From CAZLMW01 sp964560875 (lineage in GTDB: Bacteria > Myxococcota_A > UBA9042): a DNA stretch of 35,048 nt. Positions within the stretch are counted from its first letter, which is position 1. Each line of letters opens with the position of its first letter. Both the position numbers and the translations under genes were made by a program. The notes under the pieces were generated by a model. It made no database searches, was not told the origin of the DNA, and saw only the letters and a program-made list of their open reading frames with translations. The DNA lies in the NCBI GenBank assembly GCA_964560875.1, contig CAZLMW010000087.1, forward strand, positions 1 through 35,048, given 5' to 3'. Shown one piece after another: positions 13,806 to 22,391 of the stretch.

Positions 13806-15406
13806 AGACGGTTTCGCCCACGCCCGCCGTGATCTTGGCTGCATTGGTCGTCGTCGTCGTGCTCGTCAGCGTCGCGGTGCCTGCGCCCGTGTCTGCGGCC
13901 GATTCCTTTTCGACGCTCGGGTCCGGACTCAAGGACCGCGAATCGACCGAGGTCGTGCTTTCCGGCTATTTCCGATCGCGATTCGCTGCGCTACGCAACC
14001 TCGATCTCGACCGCGGCGGCACACCATCGGGCAACCCCATTTACCCGGTTCCAGCACGCGATCCTGACGGCCAGTGGCTGACCAACGCCGACATGCGGCT
14101 GCGCACCGATCTGTCGATCTTCGCACCCCGCGGCGGCGTGGTTGTGCGGGCGCGGGCCGACGTCCTCGACAACGTCGCGTTCGGGTCGCACGCGCTTGGA
14201 ACACCATCGGCAACCGTCAGCCAGGACACAGACACCCAGGCGGTCGCGGTTCGACGTCTCTACGCGGAAGCGGCCTTGCCATTTGGCGTCCTCGCTGTCG
14301 GACGAATGGCCAATACCTGGGGCACGGGAATGCTCGCCAACGGCGGCGATGGGCTCGACCAGGACTCGACAGACGCCGTGGACCGCATCGTCTTCGCGAC
14401 CCCGTTGGTCGGCCATGCGTTCGCGATCGCCTACGACATCTCGGCTACCGGCCCCACTGTGGCGCGCCCCGATGCACGCAAGATCGACGCCGGACCGATC
14501 GATGATGTTCGTTCGCTCACCATCGCTGTGATCCGCGGATTGAGCCCCGAAACGCTCGCTCGTCGTGACGCCGCCGGCCTGGTGTCGGTCGATTGGGGGG
14601 CCTTGTATGCGCATCGCTGGCAGGCTGTGGACAACGCCGCCTGGTTGCCGCGGATCGACGAAGCCAGCGACCGCAAACCGACCACTGCGCCCCTCGATCG
14701 CGGCTTCTCCGCCCATGTGGGCGACCTCTGGCTGCGGGTGCACAGCCGGATCGTCGACGTCCAGGCCGAGCTCGCGGCGATGAGCGCTCGCTATGAGCAA
14801 CCGTCCATCGTCCCGGGCGTGTCCTTCCACGCGCCGGTCGAATCGCTCCAGCTCGGCGGCGTCCTCAAGGCCCGAATCGGTCGCCCGACCGGGTTGTTCG
14901 CCGGCTTTCTGTTGGCGTGGGCATCGGGCGATCCCGCGCCCGGCATGGGCTATGAGCAACCCGTCGGCGCCGTCGCCCCCAAGCCCGGCGATTTGCACGG
15001 TGCACAGGCGGACCCGCCGCGCGACAACCGGATCGACAACTTCCGCATGCACCGCGATTTCAGGGTCGACCGCATCCTCTTTCGCGAGCTCGTCGGCGGC
15101 ATCACGGACGCGACGGTCGCCCGCATCGAGTTCGGCCACGTCATGACCGATTTGGGCGCCGGCACCCTGACCAGCAGCGTCGCGGGGATGTTCGCGCGTG
15201 CCAATGAGGCCACTTCGACGCCGTCCGGCGACGCCTCCCTTGGTTTCGAGCTCAATCCGACCCTGACCTATGCAAGCCAGGACGGCTTCCGTGTTCAGTT
15301 GCAGTACGCCGCGCTTCTGCCGCTGGCAGGATTCGACAACCCCGTCTCGCTCGACAGCGCCGATCCGGCCCAGCTCTGGCGCCTTCACGTCGGATACCTG
15401 TTTTGA
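13802..15406 (+). CDS. Outer-membrane protein, probable beta-barrel (TIGR04551-like)
   Basis: The 534-aa protein has a cleavable signal (ending APVSA-ADSF) and then alternating hydrophobic strands separated by Asp/Pro-rich turns. It ends in HVGYLF, with the terminal Phe typical of BamA-recognised barrels. It begins with an LSGYFRSRFAALRNLDLDRG segment, reminiscent of TIGR04551 outer-membrane proteins of myxobacteria; that family name is from memory and should be tested. The ATG at 13802 overlaps the hydrolase stop (ATGA), and its own stop overlaps the next start, so the three envelope genes are coupled. A transport or anchoring role for products of the hydrolase is possible, but nothing in the sequence shows a substrate. 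Confidence 0.75.
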   Translation: MKTVSPTPAVILAALVVVVVLVSVAVPAPVSAADSFSTLGSGLKDRESTEVVLSGYFRSRFAALRNLDLDRGGTPSGNPIYPVPARDPDGQWLTNADMRLRTDLSIFAPRGGVVVRARADVLDNVAFGSHALGTPSATVSQDTDTQAVAVRRLYAEAALPFGVLAVGRMANTWGTGMLANGGDGLDQDSTDAVDRIVFATPLVGHAFAIAYDISATGPTVARPDARKIDAGPIDDVRSLTIAVIRGLSPETLARRDAAGLVSVDWGALYAHRWQAVDNAAWLPRIDEASDRKPTTAPLDRGFSAHVGDLWLRVHSRIVDVQAELAAMSARYEQPSIVPGVSFHAPVESLQLGGVLKARIGRPTGLFAGFLLAWASGDPAPGMGYEQPVGAVAPKPGDLHGAQADPPRDNRIDNFRMHRDFRVDRILFRELVGGITDATVARIEFGHVMTDLGAGTLTSSVAGMFARANEATSTPSGDASLGFELNPTLTYASQDGFRVQLQYAALLPLAGFDNPVSLDSADPAQLWRLHVGYLF

Positions 15407-16257
15407 TGCCGCGCCAGCCGTCAGTCCGTGCCGTGCGACCGTCATCTTTGGCGGCGCTCGCCTTGATCGCCGTTTGCGCGACCGCAGCGTGCCAGTCCAA
15501 CGGCACGGGGCCCGCGAAGCTGCCCGAGCTGGGTTTCAGCTGCTTGCCCGACCTCGACGACCGCATCGAAGGGGTCGAGATGCCGGTGCGCACCGACTTC
15601 GGCACCACGTTCCGGGTCACGGCGCCCAACAAGTTGGTCACGGTCTCGACCCGCGGGACGTTTGCCGAGGGGCGGCGGATCTGGCGCTGGGATGACGACG
15701 ACAAGGACGATGAGCTGGTCACTAGCAAGGCACGACCCACACAGGGATTCTGGTTTCACAAGACCTTCCCTGACGCACAATTCTCCCTGCCGCTGGACCG
15801 AACAGGGGACATGCTGGGCCTGTACCGCAAGGATGATGAGGCGCTGTGGCTGCTCGGCTTCGCTTCCAAGACCGAAGAGCCCGTGGCCAAGCGCTCGCTG
15901 GCCCGCTACAGCCACCCGATCGCCGTGGTGCGATTTCCGCTGTACGCCGGCCGCTCGTGGACATCGTCGGCCAAACTCTCGGGAGCGGTCGTGCTCGGCC
16001 TGCCTTACGCGGGCGAACACCGCTACCACGTCGACGTCGAGTCTGCGGGGACCCTGCGCCTGCCGGAGGTCTCGTTCGGCCCGGCCTTGCGCGTCCAAAC
16101 CCTCGTTGAAAACCAGCCTCTCGTTGGCAAACCGCTTGTGCAGCACCAGAGCAGTATCGTGTTTGAGTGTTTCGGCGAGGTCGCGCGCCTCGTCTCCGCC
16201 CAAAAAGAAGCCACCGATGGCACGTCAACCGGCGAGCTCTGGCGCTACCACCCTTGA
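15406..16257 (+). CDS. Lipoprotein, paralogue of the one at 8393-9406
   Basis: The 283-aa protein has a lipoprotein signal (CATAAC). It is the same family as the 8393-9406 lipoprotein but without its Cys-rich and linker insert. Shared blocks are FSCLPDLDDRIEG, GFWFHKTFPDAQFSLPL, DMLGLYRKDDEALWLLG, PIAVVRFPLYAGRSW and FECFGEVARL. I do not recognise the family; the strand-rich pattern suggests a beta fold. It follows the outer-membrane protein gene with a 1-bp overlap (TGATG; a TTG start 3 bp earlier is possible) and is 51 bp before the mini-phaE gene. Pairing with a barrel suggests an outer-membrane partner protein (inference). Confidence 0.8.
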   Translation: MPRQPSVRAVRPSSLAALALIAVCATAACQSNGTGPAKLPELGFSCLPDLDDRIEGVEMPVRTDFGTTFRVTAPNKLVTVSTRGTFAEGRRIWRWDDDDKDDELVTSKARPTQGFWFHKTFPDAQFSLPLDRTGDMLGLYRKDDEALWLLGFASKTEEPVAKRSLARYSHPIAVVRFPLYAGRSWTSSAKLSGAVVLGLPYAGEHRYHVDVESAGTLRLPEVSFGPALRVQTLVENQPLVGKPLVQHQSSIVFECFGEVARLVSAQKEATDGTSTGELWRYHP

Positions 16258-16308
16258 ATCTCAGTATTCGCCTCGATCGGCGGACAACGACCACACAAAG
16301 GAGCCACC

Positions 16309-16650
16309 ATGGACACCTGGAACCACTGGAAGAAGGCCTTCTACACCTGGGAAGACACCACAGCCCGCTTCACCGAAGAGCTGCTCAAGAGCCCGTTCGT
16401 GCTGCAGCCCGCCGGCAAGATGCTGTCGGCCGCGATGCGCGCCAAGGCCGAGGGCGATCGTCGCACCGCGATGTGGTGGAGCGGTCTCGGCCTGCCCACG
16501 CGCGCCGACCAGGAACGCATGATGCACGCCATCAACCAGCTTCACAGCCGCATCCACGACCTCGAGGAGCAGCTGGCCGCGCAGACCGACGTCATCCAAG
16601 CGGGCGCCGACAACACCGCATCCGGCACCTCGACTACGCAGGTAAAGTAG
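16309..16650 (+). CDS. Small PhaE-like subunit of class III PHA synthase
   Basis: The product is only 113 aa, whereas typical PhaE is about 350 aa. The part GLPTRADQERMMHAINQLHS followed by IHDLEEQLAA resembles the C-terminal PhaE segment, where a PTR-x-E motif is followed by a coiled coil. Upstream of it are an N-terminal WNHWKKAFYTWED segment and an amphipathic helix. Class III PhaC enzymes need PhaE for activity, and a complete class III-like PhaC lies two genes downstream, which supports the call. A phasin-like protein is the alternative. GGAG stands 6 nt upstream of the ATG; the ligase gene begins at the very next base after its stop. Confidence 0.6.
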   Translation: MDTWNHWKKAFYTWEDTTARFTEELLKSPFVLQPAGKMLSAAMRAKAEGDRRTAMWWSGLGLPTRADQERMMHAINQLHSRIHDLEEQLAAQTDVIQAGADNTASGTSTTQVK

Positions 16651-18366
16651 ATGGACGTCACGCCCTATCTCGAGCTCAAGCCCGCACCCGTCGTGCTTTT
16701 TGACGCCGCAGCCGAGCGCGCCGACGACGTCCGCTTCATGGTCGAGGCCGACGGCGACCGATTCGAGCCCGTCACCTGGCGCGAGTTCGCCGATTTGACC
16801 GCTGGTTGTGCGCTCTGGCTGACCGAACACGGCGTCGGGCGCGGCGATTTCGCGGCCATCTTCGCGGACAACAGCGTGCAATGGCTCGCCGCCGCGCTTG
16901 GCATCCAGTCGGCCGGCGCTGCGATGGTCCCGATCTACGGCAACAGCACGTCAGACCAGGTGCACTATGTCCTCGGCCACAGCGAAGCGCGCGTGCTTTT
17001 CGTGCAACCCGGGCCCAAAGCCGCCACAGCCGCTGTGGCGCTCGCCGGGCTCACCAACCCGCCCGTGGTCATCGCCTTGCCCGCCACCGACGGCGCTGAA
17101 CACGGGTTCGCCCACACCTGGCAGACCGCGGCCGTCGCCGAAATCGCCGACCACCACGCCGACCCGAGCCGCCTGCGCGCCTTGCTCGACGCGATCGAGC
17201 TCGATGATCACGGCGTGATGCTCTACACCAGCGGCACCTCGGGCCGGCCCAAGGGCGTGCCGCTCACCCATAGAAATGTCGGCGTCAACGGGCGCGACTG
17301 GCTGCAATGCAACGGCCCACTCGTCGAGGAGCGCGATGTGGACCTGCTGTGGCTGCCGTTTTCGCACATCTTCGGTTTCGGCGAGGCTTGCCTTGGCAAT
17401 ACGCTCGGTTTTGTGAGCTACCTGTGTTCACCGCTGACCGTTCTCAAGCACATGCCGACCGTGCGCCCCCATATCTTCATGAGCGTGCCGGCCTACGTGG
17501 AGAAGATCGCGACCCTCGCAGCGGGTGCCGATTCCTCCGCGGCTGGCGACGATCCCGCAGCTGTGCGCGCCGCTCTCGACGTCATCACCGGCGGTCGACT
17601 GCGCTTCTGTTTGAGCGGCGGCGCTGGCCTCAAGCGCGAGGTCAAGGATCTGCTGTACACCCACGGCATCCTCGTCATCGAGGGCTATGGTCTGACCGAA
17701 GCAGCTCCGACGCTCACCCTGAATCGGCCCGACGCGTTTCGTTTCGACACCGTTGGCAAACCGCTCCCTTCCGTCGAGCTACGGCTGGCGGACGACGGTG
17801 AGATCCAGGCGCGTGGCGACAACGTCTTCGCCGGCTACCACAAGGACCCCGAAGCGACCGCGGCGGCGTTCACGGACGACGGCTGGCTCAAGACTGGAGA
17901 TCTCGGCGCGCTCACCGACGACGGCTTCGTGCGCATCATCGGGCGCAAGAAAGAGATCCTCGTGACCGCCGGTGGCAAGAACATCCCGCCAGCCAACATC
18001 GAGATTCGTTTCGCGGACGACCCGCTCGTCGACCATGTCGTGGTTTATGGAGACGGCCAGCGTTATCTCGTCGCCGGTGTTTGGCTCAATCCCCTCGTCG
18101 CCTTTTCCAAAGACCTCATCGACGCATCGGGCAATGTCGCCGAGTCCGGCCGCGCGGTCGTTCAGCGACGCATCGACGCGGTCAACGCGGAGCTGCCGCG
18201 CTACGAGACCATCAAGCGATTTGTCGTCTTTCCCGGGTCGCTCAGCGTGGACAATGGCCTGCTGACCCCGACCCTGAAAGTTCGCCGCAACGAGGTCTAC
18301 AAGCGCTACGGCGCCGCGCTCGACGCCCTCTACGACGACCGTGTCCAGCCTGGGGCGCGTCCATGA
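16651..18366 (+). CDS. AMP-forming long-chain acyl-CoA ligase
   Basis: The 571-aa protein has all adenylate-forming motifs: the P-loop YTSGTSGRPKGVPLTH, the adenine-binding YGLTEAAPT, the TGDLG aspartate motif and the hinge GRKKEILVTAGGKNIPP. It is like long-chain fatty-acid-CoA ligases (FadD15/FAA type). It activates a carboxylic acid, probably a fatty or hydroxy fatty acid, with ATP and CoA in the cytoplasm. Lying between the mini-phaE and phaC genes, it may load hydroxyacids for polymerisation, which would allow PHA to be made from imported acids (inference). No gap precedes it, and its TGA overlaps the ATG of phaC by 4 bp. Confidence 0.92.
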   Translation: MDVTPYLELKPAPVVLFDAAAERADDVRFMVEADGDRFEPVTWREFADLTAGCALWLTEHGVGRGDFAAIFADNSVQWLAAALGIQSAGAAMVPIYGNSTSDQVHYVLGHSEARVLFVQPGPKAATAAVALAGLTNPPVVIALPATDGAEHGFAHTWQTAAVAEIADHHADPSRLRALLDAIELDDHGVMLYTSGTSGRPKGVPLTHRNVGVNGRDWLQCNGPLVEERDVDLLWLPFSHIFGFGEACLGNTLGFVSYLCSPLTVLKHMPTVRPHIFMSVPAYVEKIATLAAGADSSAAGDDPAAVRAALDVITGGRLRFCLSGGAGLKREVKDLLYTHGILVIEGYGLTEAAPTLTLNRPDAFRFDTVGKPLPSVELRLADDGEIQARGDNVFAGYHKDPEATAAAFTDDGWLKTGDLGALTDDGFVRIIGRKKEILVTAGGKNIPPANIEIRFADDPLVDHVVVYGDGQRYLVAGVWLNPLVAFSKDLIDASGNVAESGRAVVQRRIDAVNAELPRYETIKRFVVFPGSLSVDNGLLTPTLKVRRNEVYKRYGAALDALYDDRVQPGARP

Positions 18367-19451
18367 GCTCGGGTGGCAGCGAAAGTCGGGACGCTGGTCG
18401 GTGGCGCAAACGCTTCGCCAACCTCGCCGGCTGGTGCACACGTCCGCCGCCCGCAATCGCGCCCACGCCACACGTCATCGCCCACCGCGAAAACAAGCTG
18501 CGGCTGCTCCACTATCAACCTCGCCCGGCGGGCCTCGCGTTCCCAACACCCATCCTGTTGGTCCCGAGCCTCATCAACCGCCACTACGTGCTCGATCTCG
18601 CGCCGGGCAAGAGCCTCGTGCAGCACCTCGTCGGCCAAGGGCATGACGTGTGGTGTGTCGATTGGGGAACACCGGGGCCTGAAGATCGCTACCTCGACTT
18701 CGACGACTACGCCGGCCGCTACCTCGGTCGTTGCCTGCGCATCGCGGCCCGGTCGTCTCGCGGCGGCAAGGCGCACCTGCTCGGCTATTGCATGGGCGGC
18801 ATGTTCACCGTGGCCCACGCAGCCGTCGACCAGCGCTACGTCGCCAGCCTCATCGCCCTCGCCGCACCTGTCCGGTTCGAAGACGATGGGCTGCTGGCCC
18901 GCTGGACCGAGTCGCCCGATTTCGACGTCGACGCGCTCGCCGAGGCGACCGGAAACGTCCCGTGGCAGCTCTTGCAGGGCAGCTTCAATCTCCTGCGTCC
19001 GACCTTGCCGCTCACCAAGCTCGTCGGGGTGATCGATCGCGCCGACAAGGATGGCTTCCTGGACGGCTTCGCGGCGCTCGAGGCCTGGGCGAATGACAAC
19101 GTGTCCGTCCCCGGCGCCTTTTACCGGACCTATATCGACAAGCTCTACCGCGGTGACGCCTTCGTGCGCGGCGGGCTGTCGGTGCGCGGACGTCCTGTCC
19201 GGCTCGGCGCCATCACGATTCCGACACTGACCATCGCCTTCGAGCAGGATACCATCGCGCCCGTCGAAAACTGCGCCGCGCTGCACGAGCTCGTCGGTTC
19301 CAAGGACCGTAAGCTCCTGCGTTTGCAGGGCAGCCACGTCGGCAGCGTCGTGTCCCGCCGAGCCGCCAGTGGCGTGTGGGCGGAAATCAGCGCGTGGTGC
19401 GCGCAGCGGGGCGAAGGATCCTCGACGACCGGTCGAAGCAAAAGGTCGTAA
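18363..19451 (+). CDS. phaC: PHA synthase PhaC, class III-like, complete
   Basis: The 362-aa length fits class III PhaC (about 355-370 aa). The catalytic triad is complete: Cys143 in GYCMGG, Asp296 in FEQDTIAP and His325 in GSHVGS. Each sits exactly 6 residues before the Cys149, Asp302 and His331 that I recall for the Allochromatium enzyme. PTPILLVPSLINRHYVLDL and HDVWCVDWG are family blocks. It polymerises (R)-3-hydroxyacyl-CoA with a PhaE partner. It closes an operon that starts with the lipoprotein hydrolase. The start ATG overlaps the ligase stop. The gene is a paralogue of the interrupted PhaC at 11178-11776, so this locus has two synthases. Confidence 0.93.
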   Translation: MSSGGSESRDAGRWRKRFANLAGWCTRPPPAIAPTPHVIAHRENKLRLLHYQPRPAGLAFPTPILLVPSLINRHYVLDLAPGKSLVQHLVGQGHDVWCVDWGTPGPEDRYLDFDDYAGRYLGRCLRIAARSSRGGKAHLLGYCMGGMFTVAHAAVDQRYVASLIALAAPVRFEDDGLLARWTESPDFDVDALAEATGNVPWQLLQGSFNLLRPTLPLTKLVGVIDRADKDGFLDGFAALEAWANDNVSVPGAFYRTYIDKLYRGDAFVRGGLSVRGRPVRLGAITIPTLTIAFEQDTIAPVENCAALHELVGSKDRKLLRLQGSHVGSVVSRRAASGVWAEISAWCAQRGEGSSTTGRSKRS

Positions 19452-19485
19452 GAAAGCTAACGACCCGCCAAATGGGGTGCGGAAC

Positions 19486-22254
19486 ATGGTGGCCTCCAAG
19501 CGGCGCGCGGATGTCATGCGGTTTTCGACCTTTCTGATCGGCGTCTTGATCTGCGCGGGCGCGTTGGCGGCCTGCGGAGATCCCCAGCCAGGCGCGGACG
19601 ACACCGACGCTGCGCCCTCAACTATCGATGTCCAGGACAGCAGCGACGCAGCCGACGTTGGGTGCTCCGAAGTCCGGCGCAAGGAAGACGGGACCTGCTG
19701 TCCGTTCGGCAGCTTCTACCAATTCGATTCGGATACGTGTGTCGCCGTTGGTCCGGCTGAATGCGCCGAGAGCGCGCTGATCAACCCCGCCAGCTGCGTG
19801 CCGCGCTGGTGTGGAAAGGCCTTGGCGAAGGACAAGAAAGACGCACCGGCGGGACTTGTGAGCGCCGTGGCATGTTCGGAAGCTGGCTCCATAAACTGTC
19901 CGGCCGGACAGTTTTCTGCTGGCGATGGTAGTTGCAAAGATCCGCCCTTCTCCGTGCCGCGCGCACCCAAACAGACACTGCTGCCGGCGTTGCAGAACAC
20001 GTCGTTTTGCCTCGATGACGGCGACCTTGTGCCGTGCGATGTCGGACCGTGCGGCACCGGAACCATGCCGGCGACCAATAATGCGGCCGGCTGCATGAGC
20101 GTTGGGATTTCTTTCTATTGCCCGACGGGCTTTCTGCCCAAAGGTGGAAACCCCATCTCCACGCCCAACTGCACGCCGGATCCAGCCGGCTGCGGGCTGC
20201 CCAACGACCTCACGAAGACGGCCATCTACGCGGACGCAAGTGCGTGGTCAGGCGGCGACGGCAGCGCGGGCAAGCCGTTTAAGACCATCGCAGCCGCGAT
20301 CAAGGCGGCGCCGACGGGTGGGACTGTCGTGCTGCGCAACTCCTTCAAAGAGTCCGTCGTCCTGCCGCGGTCGATGAAGCTCATCGGCGAATGCGCCGCG
20401 AAGGCTGCATGGGCTCCCAAGTATGTTGTCGGTACAACCTCGCCCGCACTCGTCATTCACGGCAAAGGTGTGCAGGTCGAGCTTGTCGGCGTTCGGTTTG
20501 TCGGAACTGGCGCCGGCGTTCGCGTGTCGGGTGGCGCTGTTGCGTCTCTATCGCGCCTGGCGATGGGCAACCTTGTCGGCTACGGCGTCTATGCGCTTGG
20601 CGCCGGCACAACTGTCCGAATGCGTGACTGCACGGTTCGACACGTCTCATCGTCGGGCAGCGCCACGGGGTTTGGCATCGGCGTGGCCCACGGGGCGCGG
20701 CTCGAGCTGGACGATGTCGATCTCTACAACAACCGCGCGCTCGGGGTCGTCGTCGAGAAGGCCGGTAGCTCGTTGGTAGCCCGTGGTTTGCGCATCGGAA
20801 ACACCGGGCCGACCGCGATCGGCGAGCTCGGGATCGGTCTGCTGGTCCGCGGTGGGGCGTCCGCGACCGTGCAATCGGCTTTTCTTCGCAGCAATCGGGC
20901 CGCTGGTGTGCTGGTCATGGAAAAGGGCTCGAGTCTCGACATGAGCGCGAGCATGGTCAGCTTCACGCTGCCGGAGACAAAGGGCCAAACCGGTGGCTTC
21001 GGGATGCGTATCGAGTCGGGCGCCAAGGTCAAGCTGCATGGCGTGCGCGTGCACGGCAACCGCACCATCGGCGTCGATGTGTTTGGACCCGGCGCGAGCC
21101 TCCAAGCGAATGGCCTGCTGATCGACGCCACGCGCGAGCAATACGCCGACAAGGTCGCCGGGGCGGGGTTGCGGGTTCAGTCGGGGGCAAACGCCGACAT
21201 CGTGGGCCTGAGATCCAGCGTGAATCGAACCGCCGGGGTGGTGATCTACAACGCCGACCTGCGGCTGCGTCGTGCGCTGATCGACAAGACCTTGCCGCGC
21301 GTGGCCGGCAACAAGGACGGCGTGGGGCTGACGCTCAACGGGGGCAGCGCAACGCTTACCGACGTGCGCATCGCGGACAACCGGCGGCTCGGCCTCGAGG
21401 TGCGACCCGGCAGGCTCGTGGCGCGCAACCTCGCGGTGGAATCGTCCCTCGGCATCAACAAAACGTGGGGCAACGGCATCGAGGTCGCCAAGGGCGGGTC
21501 GCTCACCATGCACAACGCGGTGATCGGCGAGAACCTGACCGCCGGCCTGGTCGTGACCGGCAAAGGCTCCACGCTCGAAGCGTCCGGGTTGCGGCTTCGT
21601 GGCACCGGAGCACAAGGCTCGGACAGCAAACACGGCTGGGGCCTGGTCGTCTCCCACGGCGCGAAGGCTTCGGTCGCGGGCGCGGTCGTCTCCCACAACC
21701 GGCGCACCGGGGTCGCGGTTGCTCATGCCGGCAGCAGCCTGAAAGCGACGGGCATGCGCATCGTGGACACGCAGATCGATCTCGGGCACAGCGGCTACGG
21801 ACTCGGCCTGATGGCCACGACCGGGGCGGGCCCGGTGGATGTCCGACGCAGCATTATCGCCGCCAACCATGCGATCGGGGCCTACATCCACAAGTCGTCG
21901 GCAAGCCTGACCGGCGTGGTTGTCGCCAAGACGGTGAGCGCGTTGTTCTCCGTGGGCGAAAGCGGCGACAAGGTCGAGATCGCCGACGGCGTCGTCCTGC
22001 TCGACGCGAGCAAGGTCTCGATCGTGGACTCGCTCATAACCGGCCATGGGCGCGTCGGCCTGCTGGCGCGAAACAGCTCCAAGGTCACATTGAAGACAAC
22101 GGCGATCGACGCCAACGAGCTCGGCATGGGGCTGGACAACACGGTGGTCGCGGCCACGTCCGTCATGGTCAAGGGCGGCAAACGCGACCGTAACAGCGCT
22201 ACGAAGGCATATGCGCCGACACCACCCGGTCTGGTCCAAGTCGCGTCGGAATGA
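19486..22254 (+). CDS. Large surface lipoprotein with right-handed beta-helix (DUF1565-type)
   Basis: The 922-aa protein has a lipoprotein signal (ALAAC). MRFSTF at 19516 is an equally good start; no clear ribosome-binding site decides. The first 240 residues are Cys-rich. At about 248 comes the DUF1565-type block YADASAWSGGDGSAGKPFKT then IAAAIKAAPTGGTVVL. A long series of about 22-25-residue Gly/Val-rich rungs follows (for example GFGIGVAHGARLELDDVDLY), as in parallel beta-helix proteins. It should lie on the outer surface, perhaps as an adhesin or polysaccharide-binding protein; no catalytic motif was recognised. A 22-bp perfect palindrome lies inside it. It begins 34 bp after phaC, without a visible terminator between. 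Confidence 0.8.
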   Translation: MVASKRRADVMRFSTFLIGVLICAGALAACGDPQPGADDTDAAPSTIDVQDSSDAADVGCSEVRRKEDGTCCPFGSFYQFDSDTCVAVGPAECAESALINPASCVPRWCGKALAKDKKDAPAGLVSAVACSEAGSINCPAGQFSAGDGSCKDPPFSVPRAPKQTLLPALQNTSFCLDDGDLVPCDVGPCGTGTMPATNNAAGCMSVGISFYCPTGFLPKGGNPISTPNCTPDPAGCGLPNDLTKTAIYADASAWSGGDGSAGKPFKTIAAAIKAAPTGGTVVLRNSFKESVVLPRSMKLIGECAAKAAWAPKYVVGTTSPALVIHGKGVQVELVGVRFVGTGAGVRVSGGAVASLSRLAMGNLVGYGVYALGAGTTVRMRDCTVRHVSSSGSATGFGIGVAHGARLELDDVDLYNNRALGVVVEKAGSSLVARGLRIGNTGPTAIGELGIGLLVRGGASATVQSAFLRSNRAAGVLVMEKGSSLDMSASMVSFTLPETKGQTGGFGMRIESGAKVKLHGVRVHGNRTIGVDVFGPGASLQANGLLIDATREQYADKVAGAGLRVQSGANADIVGLRSSVNRTAGVVIYNADLRLRRALIDKTLPRVAGNKDGVGLTLNGGSATLTDVRIADNRRLGLEVRPGRLVARNLAVESSLGINKTWGNGIEVAKGGSLTMHNAVIGENLTAGLVVTGKGSTLEASGLRLRGTGAQGSDSKHGWGLVVSHGAKASVAGAVVSHNRRTGVAVAHAGSSLKATGMRIVDTQIDLGHSGYGLGLMATTGAGPVDVRRSIIAANHAIGAYIHKSSASLTGVVVAKTVSALFSVGESGDKVEIADGVVLLDASKVSIVDSLITGHGRVGLLARNSSKVTLKTTAIDANELGMGLDNTVVAATSVMVKGGKRDRNSATKAYAPTPPGLVQVASE
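19893..19914. repeat. 22-bp perfect palindrome inside a coding region
   Basis: AAACTGTCCGG is followed at once by its reverse complement CCGGACAGTTT. It is in the Cys-rich part of the beta-helix lipoprotein gene, over the codons for NCPAGQF, and a T follows on the plus strand. It could be an operator or recognition site, or chance. Confidence 0.6.
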
Positions 22255-22310
22255 CCCAAAAACGACCGTTTGGAAGAGGCAAAATGCCCGTAGATGGCCC
22301 TACAGGCCTC

Positions 22311-22324
22311 CAGGATGCGTCCTG
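22311..22324. terminator. Possible hairpin terminator between convergent genes
   Basis: CAGGA (22311-22315), loop TGCG, TCCTG (22320-22324) stands 56 bp after the beta-helix gene. There is no T tract, so the call is weak. Confidence 0.25.
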
Positions 22325-22374
22325 AGCCCTTGAAGCCATATCAATACGTCCACGCCCCGATCGGCCAGCAGAGA

Positions 22375-22388
22375 CGGTTTTTACCGTT
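22375..22388 (-). terminator. Possible terminator of the DTW-domain gene
   Basis: ACGGT and ACCGT form a 5-bp stem around four bases, 3 bp beyond the stop of the minus-strand DTW gene. The stem is short and no U tract follows on that strand. Confidence 0.3.
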
Positions 22389-22391
22389 TGC

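Noticed and set aside
20647..22239. Long minus-strand open frame opposite the beta-helix gene
   Set aside because: High GC keeps antisense frames open; the plus-strand frame has a signal peptide, a DUF1565-type block and regular rungs.
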